Shown: positions 7,377 through 14,220 of the stretch, piece by piece | Layout: each line of letters begins with the position of its first letter | How positions within the stretch are numbered: the stretch's first letter is position 1 | Source: Burkholderiales bacterium RIFCSPHIGHO2_12_FULL_63_20 | Lineage (GTDB): Bacteria; Pseudomonadota; Gammaproteobacteria; Burkholderiales; Burkholderiaceae_C | Direction of reading: 5' to 3' | Length of the DNA stretch: 45,541 bases | Assembly (NCBI GenBank): GCA_001770775.1 | Contig: MESA01000006.1 | Location: 102,255 to 147,795, forward strand | The notes under the pieces: generated by a model | Told to the model about the DNA's origin: nothing | Seen by the model: the letters and a program-made list of their open reading frames with translations, nothing else | Database searches by the model: none | Position numbers and translations under genes: made by a program

Positions 7377-9997
7377 CACAAAGACACGCCCATGGACTTG
7401 AGTGCGAGGAACAAGGCAGCCCCGATCAGCAGATTCTTGAAGCCCACGTAGCTCAACATGTCCATCACGCCGGCCACGCGGTAGTGGTCGCGCCACCAGG
7501 GTCCATCCTTCACGTAACGGCGACCCGAGAGGCGGATGAGCACTTCGTACAGGCTCCAGCCGAACCACCACGCGATGATGGCGCTCGACGACAAGCTGCC
7601 CACGGCGGCCATGCCCCAGGCCACGGTGGCGGCCACCGCGAGCGACAGACCTGCCACCTGCAGCGCCCGCTGGCTGCGCCAGCCTTCGGTACTCCAGGGC
7701 CAGATGTGGTCGCGCAGTTCCAGGAAGAACCAGGCCACGAAGCCCACCCCACGCTTGTGCGCGGGCAAGGTCGGATCGGTGGGCATGCGGGGGTCCGGAC
7801 CCTGAGCGGCCTTGGCGCTGATCTGGTCAGCGTGACTGGTGGCCGGGTGAATGGGGATGAAATAGCCATTGACGCCAATGGGGGTGATCTCCAGGCCATC
7901 CTTCTCGCGGCGCTTGCGCTCCTTGGCCAGGGGTGGGCAACCCTTGGGGTCGGTGTACAGGATCATGCAGTCCAGGCAGTGCAGGCACTCGCGATGGTCG
8001 ATGCGGCCATCGGCGTCAATGGCCTGAGCCCCGCAGCCCACGGCGCAGGCCTTGCAGCTGTTGCAGTCCTGCTTGCGCTTGAGACCGAACCAGCGGAAGG
8101 TGCTGGGCATGGCCAGGGATGCGCCCAGCGGGCAGATGTACTTGCAGTAGGGTCGTTCGATGAAGATCGACACGCCCAGAATGGCCGCCACGAACAAGCC
8201 GTAAGGCCAGGAGCGGTTCATGACGCCCACCAGGAAGGTGGTCTTGAACGGCTCGATCTCAGACAACTTTTCCGCCAGGCCCATGGAGAACATGGACACC
8301 GTGAGCAGGAAGAAGAAGACGGCGTACTTGAGCCACTTCAGGCGGTCGTGCCACTTCTGCGGCACTGGCCTTTGGAAGCGCTTCAAGCCCAGCGCTTTGG
8401 CGACCTTGAAGATGGATTCCTGCAGCGAACCGAAGGGGCACATCCAGCCGCAGAACAGGCCTCGGCCAAACAGGAACACCGTGACGATGATGAAGATCCA
8501 GAACAGGAAGATGAACGGATCCGACAGGAACAGCGACCAGGTCCACTGGAACAGCAGCGCATGGAACCAGGTCAGCACCTGGGTGATGGAAGGCTGGGCC
8601 ATCAGGCCAAAGCCGATCCAGGCCATGCTGATGGCCCAGAAGCTGTATTTGAAGGCGTTGACCGGCCACTTGTTCTTGTGCGTGGACAGGCGGGTGAGTT
8701 TTTCGCGGAACGCGTAGACCACGGTGACCGCCACCAGCACGAAGGCAAACAGGGCAATCTGCCAGGACTGATTTTTCCAGACACGCACCCAGGGTGCATC
8801 GGGCTCGACGACCTTGGGGCGTCCGCCTTCAAGCACGTCGTCGGGCAGCCAGTACTTGGACTCGAACACGGCAAAACTGCGGTGACCGGTGGCCCGATCC
8901 ACGCGGTTGCCGAGAAAAGCGAGCTTCCAGGGGTAGGACGCGGAGAACGACTTCGAGCGAATCACGAAGATCGCCGACTCGGTGTAACGCGGCGCGCCCG
9001 CAGCTTCCAGGCCGTAGAGGTTGAACGAGTCGAGATCACGGAACGTGAAGGAGTCGGCGCCTTGTTTGACCTGCACGCGGTCATAAATGCCGCCGCGCAC
9101 GAAACCCGAACCCTTGAACGATTCGGCACCCGCAGTCCGAACCAGGAAGAAGGCGCTCTCGGTGTCTTGCAAACGTGAGCGCAGGCTGTCGTAGCCGTTG
9201 TCACCCAACAGGCTGCGACCCAGGTCGGGGTGATTGAGGTCGCCGAACCACAGTTCGATGAAAGGCTCGGGGCCACGTGGCAGCCCCACCTGCTCGGGCG
9301 TCACGACGAGGCGTTGGACTGCCCCCATCTGCATGAGCTGTGCCCAGTCATAGCGCTTGCCCGTGACGGCGAAGCGCGCAGGGTCCCGCACGGTGGGCTG
9401 GATGATGCCCGTCTGACGGGCCACGGCGGCCCCCGACATCATCACCACCTGGTTCTGTGCGATCACCGTGACCGTGGCGCCTGAGATGGCGTCCAGACCG
9501 ATCACGTCTTCTTCGGGGCGAGAGGGTCCGACCTCGAGCTTGTCGGCCACAGATTGGCCCAGATACTGATTGTTGAAATTGATGAGGGCCGATTCCGGGA
9601 TGCCCAGCAGCAAGATGGGTTCGGAGTGCTTGAGCACCTTCACGCCCACGAAACGACCAGTGAGGTCCATCCCGATCAGCGTCACCACCGGTTTGCCCGA
9701 ATAGGCCGGGGTGTCGGTGATGTCGGTGGACAGCATCACATAGCCCATCAGCTTCTTGTTGGGCGCGTTGCGGTCGTACGCCTCAACATAGGGCGGCTGG
9801 CCCTTGCGTTCAGAAAAATGGCTGGCGCCCGGGAACACCTCGGCACAGGGTAGCAAGGCGCACATGTCCTTGGCGGTGCTCAGGTTGGCAGGCAGCTCGG
9901 CTTCGTAAGCGCTCGCCATGACGCGCGGCGCAAACAGAGAAAGAGTGAGAAGTAAAACAGCCCAGAAGGCTTTGATCCGCTGGCCAAATTGAAGCAT
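7376..9997 (-). CDS. nosR: NosR, flavo-iron-sulfur membrane protein for N2O respiration
   Basis: An 873-residue protein with a signal peptide and then a periplasmic FMN-binding domain. Its flavinylation motif is D169-AISGAT (Thr175 predicted to carry FMN). Six or so membrane helices follow. Polyferredoxin motifs are CGWMCP (C516, C520) and CKYICP (C618, C622). Two cytoplasmic 4Fe-4S clusters follow (CNSCKACAVGC, 645-655; CLHCLDC...C, 671-687). NosR passes electrons toward NosZ and is needed for its expression and activity in vivo. Here nosR follows nosZ rather than preceding it, after a 62-base gap with a strong hairpin. The start at ATG 9997 is supported by the signal peptide. Confidence 0.96.
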   Translation of the reverse strand: MLQFGQRIKAFWAVLLLTLSLFAPRVMASAYEAELPANLSTAKDMCALLPCAEVFPGASHFSERKGQPPYVEAYDRNAPNKKLMGYVMLSTDITDTPAYSGKPVVTLIGMDLTGRFVGVKVLKHSEPILLLGIPESALINFNNQYLGQSVADKLEVGPSRPEEDVIGLDAISGATVTVIAQNQVVMMSGAAVARQTGIIQPTVRDPARFAVTGKRYDWAQLMQMGAVQRLVVTPEQVGLPRGPEPFIELWFGDLNHPDLGRSLLGDNGYDSLRSRLQDTESAFFLVRTAGAESFKGSGFVRGGIYDRVQVKQGADSFTFRDLDSFNLYGLEAAGAPRYTESAIFVIRSKSFSASYPWKLAFLGNRVDRATGHRSFAVFESKYWLPDDVLEGGRPKVVEPDAPWVRVWKNQSWQIALFAFVLVAVTVVYAFREKLTRLSTHKNKWPVNAFKYSFWAISMAWIGFGLMAQPSITQVLTWFHALLFQWTWSLFLSDPFIFLFWIFIIVTVFLFGRGLFCGWMCPFGSLQESIFKVAKALGLKRFQRPVPQKWHDRLKWLKYAVFFFLLTVSMFSMGLAEKLSEIEPFKTTFLVGVMNRSWPYGLFVAAILGVSIFIERPYCKYICPLGASLAMPSTFRWFGLKRKQDCNSCKACAVGCGAQAIDADGRIDHRECLHCLDCMILYTDPKGCPPLAKERKRREKDGLEITPIGVNGYFIPIHPATSHADQISAKAAQGPDPRMPTDPTLPAHKRGVGFVAWFFLELRDHIWPWSTEGWRSQRALQVAGLSLAVAATVAWGMAAVGSLSSSAIIAWWFGWSLYEVLIRLSGRRYVKDGPWWRDHYRVAGVMDMLSYVGFKNLLIGAALFLALKSMGVSL

Positions 9998-10013
9998 GGC
10001 TCATTCCAGTTGC

Positions 10014-10046
10014 GCAGGTGCCACCGGCAAGGCCGGCGACACCTGC
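10014..10046 (-). promoter_or_regulatory. Intercistronic hairpin between nosZ and nosR
   Basis: In the transcript the outer stem GCAGGUG/CACCUGC (7 bp) is followed by a 3x3 internal loop and the inner stem CCGGC/GCCGG (5 bp) with a 3-base loop. It sits between the nosZ stop and the nosR start with no U-tract. Such hairpins can protect the upstream message from 3' exonucleases or partly terminate transcription. Either effect would give more NosZ than NosRDFYL. The structure is seen; its role is inferred. Confidence 0.5.
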
Positions 10047-10059
10047 ATGGGTCCGCCTA

Positions 10060-11988
10060 TCAGGCCTCGACGATCATGCGCGTGCGCATCTCAAGGTGCA
10101 GGGCATGGCAGAAGTGGGTGCAGTAGCACCAGAAGATCCCGGGCTGGTCGGCCATGAAGGTCACCGACTTGGTCTCCAGCGGATTGACGATGAAGTTGAC
10201 GTTGTACTTCGGAATGGCGAAGCCGTGCGTCAGGTCTTCGATCTTGTCCAGGTTGGTCAGGATCAGGGTGACCTCGTCACCCTTCTTGACGGTGAACTCA
10301 CGCAGACTGAAGGCCGGCGCTTGCGACGTGATCCTGACCGTGACCTTCTTGCCGTTGCGGGTGACACCGGACTCCTTGGGGTCCTTGGTCGCCAGCGGGA
10401 ACTCGTCGAGGTCATACACCTGCTTAGGCTTGAGCAGATCGCGCTTGAAGATGATGAAGTCGTGCGGCTCGCCGCGCACCGGGTGGTCGGCCAGCAGCAC
10501 CATCTTCTCGCCCGAGATGTCGATCAACTGCTCGTTCTCCGGATGCAGCGGGCCCACCGGCAGGAAGCGGTCCTTCGAGAACTTGCAACCCACGGCCAGG
10601 TACTTGCCGTCGGCCGCGCGGGTTTCAGACTGCGAGGCGTTGATGTGACCCGGCTGGTAGTGCACGTCCAGCCGATCGACCACATACTTGGCGGCCTTGT
10701 CACCGGCGTGGAACTTGATGGCTGCGTCCACATTCCACTTGACCACCTGGCTGTCCAGGAAGAGCGTGGTGTAAGCGTTGCCGCGACCGTCGAAGGCCGT
10801 GTGCAGGGGGCCCAGGCCAATTTCCACTTCGGCGACGATGGCCTTGTCGAGCTCAGCCAACTTGCCGTCGAACCAGTCGAGCACCTTGCTCAACTCGATC
10901 ACCGTGGCGGTGGGCGAGAGCTTGCCGGCGCAAATGAAGTACTTCGCATCGGGGCTGGCGTTCACACCGTGCGGGTTCTTGGGAACGCTCACGTAGGCGG
11001 TCAGGGCGGTCTTGGGGTCCTTGTTGCTCTCACGTGTGCCATCGACCACGGGCACCTTAGAGGTACCGACGGTCGTGAACTTACCAGCCTTCACCGCCTC
11101 TTCGATGCGGGCGATGTTGAAGAACAGGCAGGCGTCCCGCTCGGACGACATCATGTCTTCGTAGTGAACGCCGTTTTCGATGTTGTACTGGTTGGTGGCC
11201 GCCAGCTTGCCATCGTAAGAGGTGGCGGTCAGGTCGCAGTTGCCGTCGATCAGGACCTGCCAGCGCACTTCCATGCTCTCGGCGTCCACGCAGGTGAACA
11301 TCGAGCGGTACTTTTCGGGTTTGTCGATGTCACCGCCGTTGTTGGGCAGCGGAATCGCGAACTCAGCGCCGCAGAAGACGCGGGTGGTGTAGTTGATGGC
11401 CGGATCCACCGGGTCGGCCTTGTCCGGGAAGATGCCGTGGAAGCCTTGCACGTTGGGCAACTCGGTGATCTTGTCGCAGACGAAGTAGTCAAGGCGAACA
11501 CGCGCGATGCGGCTGTTGATCTTGTCGTTGATCCAGGCGTAGCGACCGTCGTAGTTGCCGTCCTTATAGGAGGCATGGGTGTGGTGGGTGTCGGCCACCG
11601 TGTAGCGCAGGTGACCATCGGGCTTGGTGCCCATGATGGCTTTGGATTCGTTCGTGACACCCCAGCCCACGAGGGCGTCGGGCACAAAGCAGGGAATGCG
11701 GTGAATTTCGCGTCCGGACGGCAGGCCCAGGATGCGCATGTCGCCGGTGTGGCCGCCGCTCCAGATGCCGTAATAGGTGTCGAGTTCGCCGGGCTTGAGG
11801 TGAGTGCTGGAGTTGGCGTGCGCAGCAGGAGCCGCCGCCGAGGTACCGGAAGCCGCTGGCGCTGTCTCAGGCTTGTCGTTGCAGGCCGCAACGCCAAGCG
11901 TGAGGCCCGTCAACGCGGCGGTGTTGAGGAATCGACGGCGCCCGAGGCCGACAGCTTCCGTGCTCATATCGTCTTTCTTGTGGCTCAT
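10060..11988 (-). CDS. nosZ: NosZ, nitrous oxide reductase, clade I (Tat-exported)
   Basis: A 642-residue multicopper enzyme that reduces N2O to N2 in the periplasm. The twin-arginine signal is LGRRRFLNTAALTGLTLG, which places it in clade I. The CuZ-site histidine motif DTHHTH is at 133-138, with further His motifs PHGVN and GPLHTAF. The C-terminal cupredoxin domain has the CuA signature C623-x3-C627-x3-H631-x2-M634. An extra Cys (C621, in WCYC) stands where Tyr is common. The start at 11988 has AGAGAGG six bases upstream. It is preceded by a DUF2946 gene and followed by nosR, an order different from the textbook nosRZDFY. Confidence 0.97.
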   Translation of the reverse strand: MSHKKDDMSTEAVGLGRRRFLNTAALTGLTLGVAACNDKPETAPAASGTSAAAPAAHANSSTHLKPGELDTYYGIWSGGHTGDMRILGLPSGREIHRIPCFVPDALVGWGVTNESKAIMGTKPDGHLRYTVADTHHTHASYKDGNYDGRYAWINDKINSRIARVRLDYFVCDKITELPNVQGFHGIFPDKADPVDPAINYTTRVFCGAEFAIPLPNNGGDIDKPEKYRSMFTCVDAESMEVRWQVLIDGNCDLTATSYDGKLAATNQYNIENGVHYEDMMSSERDACLFFNIARIEEAVKAGKFTTVGTSKVPVVDGTRESNKDPKTALTAYVSVPKNPHGVNASPDAKYFICAGKLSPTATVIELSKVLDWFDGKLAELDKAIVAEVEIGLGPLHTAFDGRGNAYTTLFLDSQVVKWNVDAAIKFHAGDKAAKYVVDRLDVHYQPGHINASQSETRAADGKYLAVGCKFSKDRFLPVGPLHPENEQLIDISGEKMVLLADHPVRGEPHDFIIFKRDLLKPKQVYDLDEFPLATKDPKESGVTRNGKKVTVRITSQAPAFSLREFTVKKGDEVTLILTNLDKIEDLTHGFAIPKYNVNFIVNPLETKSVTFMADQPGIFWCYCTHFCHALHLEMRTRMIVEA

Positions 11989-12009
11989 GATGACCTCTCT
12001 CAGGTGTGG

Positions 12010-12366
12010 CTAAGGAAACGGGGGGGGGGCTCGCGCAGGCGGCAAAGCCGCCGTGGTGACTGGCGTGTCGACCAGATTCGGGAGCGCAAGTTGGGTGTGA
12101 GTGGCCTGTGGCGCTGGCAACGCGCCAACCGGGGACGGCGGAGGCGCTGCGCTCATGAGGCACAGGCCGCAGTCCATGTCAGGAGACGGGGATCCCGGGC
12201 TGCTGTCGCTGGCGTGCGCGAGCAAAAAGTAACCGCCCGACCCGGAGCAAATCAACTCCAGGGAGAGCGGTTGAACGAGTGGTGCAGCCATGACCACCCC
12301 CATGCCCAGCAACACCCACGCAGCGATCAACGATCGCAGGCGTTTGAGTGTGTGGAAGAGGGTCAT
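12010..12366 (-). CDS. DUF2946-type small exported protein, first gene of nos operon
   Basis: A 118-residue protein with an N-terminal hydrophobic signal segment (LIAAWVLLGMGVVMAAPLV). It has the short conserved core ELICSGSGG and DMDCGLC, which contains Cys pairs, then a Pro/Ala-rich tail. This resembles the DUF2946 family, small proteins often found beside copper and nos genes and suspected to bind metal in the periplasm. It starts 213 bases from the divergent cytochrome gene and ends 21 bases before nosZ. Its 3' end contains a run of ten G (12020-12029 on the plus strand). The family call is moderately sure and the function unknown. Confidence 0.7.
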   Translation of the reverse strand: MTLFHTLKRLRSLIAAWVLLGMGVVMAAPLVQPLSLELICSGSGGYFLLAHASDSSPGSPSPDMDCGLCLMSAAPPPSPVGALPAPQATHTQLALPNLVDTPVTTAALPPARAPPPFP

Positions 12367-12456
12367 GGCGGAGGCTGTGCCTGCGTGGTGTTGAGCTTTC
12401 GCACCGCAAGGCGGGCGTCCATGTTTAAATGTTCACCTCAGATGATTCTTTGGACT

Positions 12457-12470
12457 TTGACCAGAGTCAA
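12457..12470. promoter_or_regulatory. FNR/DNR/NnrR-type operator (TTGAC-N4-GTCAA)
   Basis: TTGACCAGAGTCAA is a perfect 5-4-5 inverted repeat matching the FNR/CRP-family half-site layout (TTGAT-N4-ATCAA) with C/G at the inner position. It lies 91 bases before the DUF2946-nosZ start and 109 bases before the cytochrome c start, so it could serve either or both divergent transcripts. Control by low oxygen or NO is the expected role in denitrification loci. No regulator gene of this type is in the window. Confidence 0.7.
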
Positions 12471-12578
12471 GTGAGTCTTACTGAAGAGTGTCCAAGATGC
12501 GTCTGGTACTAACCCCCAGACACTTTTTGAACGATCGCGTCACCCTAGGCGCATCGAAACTGCAACGAAAGGCTGTTC

Positions 12579-12989
12579 ATGAACTACGTATCTCTCACGA
12601 TGGCACTGGCTGCCGCGACCCTGGTGCTTGCTGCTTGCGGCAAGAGCGAAGCGCCTGCAACGGCCACGGCGCCAGAGCCCACACCAGCCCCCGTGACCCA
12701 AGCGCCTGCGCCCGCTCCTGCCCCCACGGCTGAGAACGCTGTGGGCAAGAGTGTGTATGGCAAGACCTGTGCGCTGTGCCATGCCGCAGGTGTGGCGGGC
12801 GCACCCAAGCCGGGTGACAAGGCAGACTGGGCGCCGCGCATTGCGCAGGGCAAGGACCTCCTGTACAAGCACGCCATGGAGGGCTTCACAGGTAGCAAGG
12901 GCGTCATGCCGGCACGCGGTGGCTCCACCACACTCACCGATGACGAAGTGAAGGCTGCTGTGGATTACATGGCAGATCAATCCATTTGA
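12579..12989 (+). CDS. Lipoprotein cytochrome c5-like electron carrier of the nos locus
   Basis: A 136-residue protein. It has a lipoprotein signal (LVLAAC, Cys20), a Pro/Ala linker (residues 25-52), then one class I cytochrome c domain. The heme motif is CALCH (64-68), and Met110 in GVMPARGG is the likely axial ligand. The fold with GAPKPGDKADWAPRI resembles cytochrome c5. It is probably anchored to a membrane facing the periplasm and could pass electrons to NosZ. It is divergent from the nosZ operon across the FNR-type box, and nosX follows 17 bases later. Confidence 0.88.
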   Translation: MNYVSLTMALAAATLVLAACGKSEAPATATAPEPTPAPVTQAPAPAPAPTAENAVGKSVYGKTCALCHAAGVAGAPKPGDKADWAPRIAQGKDLLYKHAMEGFTGSKGVMPARGGSTTLTDDEVKAAVDYMADQSI

Positions 12990-13006
12990 CAAGCAGGAGG
13001 CTCGCG

Positions 13007-14086
13007 ATGAACACGGATCTGCGCATGCCGATGGGGGGAGGCGGACTGTCTCGGCGGCGTTTCGCCCTCGCCTTGCCACTGCTAGGCGCTTGTGCGCTCG
13101 CTGCGCCCGGTGACGCCCTCGCCAGCGCGGATCCCCGGGTACAGCGTGCGAACCGGGTCATGATGGGCACACGCGTTGACATCGTGACCGTGGCAACGGG
13201 TCAGCGCGACGTGAGCACCTTACAGATCGCCATGCAACAGGCCTTCGCCGAGATGGCGCGCCTGGAGGCGCTGATGAGCCGCTATCGCAGCGACAGTGTC
13301 GTGTCGCGCATCGGCGCTGCCTCGGGTCAGCGGCCCGTGAACGTGGCACCGGAAGTCATGTCCGTGTTGCGGCAAGCACAACGGCTGTACCGGGGCAGTG
13401 CCGGTGCATTTGACCCGACCATCGGCACCCTGCGTGGGTGGCATTTCGAACCCGGCCAGGAAGCAGCCCCCTCGCCTGCTGAGATCGCCCGGGGACTGCG
13501 TCTCGTTGATGCACGCGCCTTGGTGCTGGATGACGCAGCGGGCACGGCGTACCTGACCCAGCGAGGCATGGCCCTCGATCTGGGCGGTGTGGCCAAGCTG
13601 CCGATCTTGCAAGCTGGCCTGCAGGTTCTGGAGCGGGCTGGCATCGCCCATGCCCTCGTCAACGGGGGCGGTGATGTGCTGGTGCTGGGGAGCCTTCAAG
13701 GACGGCCCTGGCGCGTGGGCGTGCGCGACCCGGCTGCACCAGCGCAGCTGCTAGGAGCTCTGGAACTGGAGGGCCGTGGCGTGGTGGCCTCGTCCGGCGA
13801 CTATGAGCGTGGGTTCGTGCGTGCGGGCCGCCGCCTGCATCACATCCTGAACCCGCGCACAGGCTGGCCCACCGAGGGTGTGCATGGCGTGGCCTTGCTG
13901 GCGCGCAACGTGGACGCGGTCAACGGCTGGGGAGCCACACTCATGGTGCGCGGCCCGGCCCACGCACCTGCGTGGCACGCACAGCACCCGGAGGTCGAGG
14001 TCATGGTGGCGCACGCCGACGGCAAGCGCTGGTGCTCCCCTGGCATGACGGCCGCACTCAAACCCACCGCCACGGTGCGGGGCTGA
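13007..14086 (+). CDS. nosX: NosX, Tat-exported FAD:protein FMN transferase (ApbE family)
   Basis: A 359-residue ApbE-family protein with a twin-arginine signal (LSRRRFALALPLLGACALA). ApbE motifs include MGTRVDIVT near the mature start, LDLGGVAK in the middle, NGGGDVLV and the C-terminal block HHILNPRTGWP. The enzyme attaches FMN to a Thr of a target protein. In nos loci the target is the SGAT motif of NosR, and this window's NosR has that motif. The start at ATG 13007 has AGGAGG six bases upstream; a longer frame from TTG 12986 overlaps the cytochrome gene and is not needed. Confidence 0.92.
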   Translation: MNTDLRMPMGGGGLSRRRFALALPLLGACALAAPGDALASADPRVQRANRVMMGTRVDIVTVATGQRDVSTLQIAMQQAFAEMARLEALMSRYRSDSVVSRIGAASGQRPVNVAPEVMSVLRQAQRLYRGSAGAFDPTIGTLRGWHFEPGQEAAPSPAEIARGLRLVDARALVLDDAAGTAYLTQRGMALDLGGVAKLPILQAGLQVLERAGIAHALVNGGGDVLVLGSLQGRPWRVGVRDPAAPAQLLGALELEGRGVVASSGDYERGFVRAGRRLHHILNPRTGWPTEGVHGVALLARNVDAVNGWGATLMVRGPAHAPAWHAQHPEVEVMVAHADGKRWCSPGMTAALKPTATVRG

Positions 14087-14123
14087 ATGCCGATTTAAGG
14101 ACATCAGCACGGCTGATATGAAG

Positions 14124-14200
14124 TGGCCCGCCAGGAGGGAGTCGAACCCCCGACCGCCCGCTTAGAAGGCGGGTGCTCTATCCAACTGAGCTACTGGCAG
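14124..14200 (-). tRNA. tRNA-Arg(UCU), CCA encoded
   Basis: A complete 77-base cloverleaf on the minus strand. The acceptor stem is CTGCCAG/CTGGCGG with one G-U pair, discriminator G and CCA. The D arm is GCTCAGTTGGATAGAGC. The anticodon stem is CCCGC/GCGGG with loop CTTCTAA (anticodon TCT). The T arm contains GGTTCGACT. A small hairpin (ATCAGC-ACG-GCTGAT, 14103-14117) follows it without a U-tract and also lies after the convergent nosX stop. Confidence 0.96.
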
Positions 14201-14220
14201 CCTGAGCCCGCGAGTTTACG

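Noticed and set aside
6054-12474. Very long plus-strand open frames antisense to nosD, nosR and nosZ (for example 6054-7301, 7298-9178, 10018-12474)
   Set aside because: They lie opposite well-defined nos genes, have biased low-complexity His/Gln/Val/Gly-rich translations and no family motifs; a product of high GC.
14103-14117. Hairpin ATCAGC-ACG-GCTGAT as terminator of nosX or tRNA-Arg
   Set aside because: Only six base pairs, AT-containing, and no U-tract on either strand.
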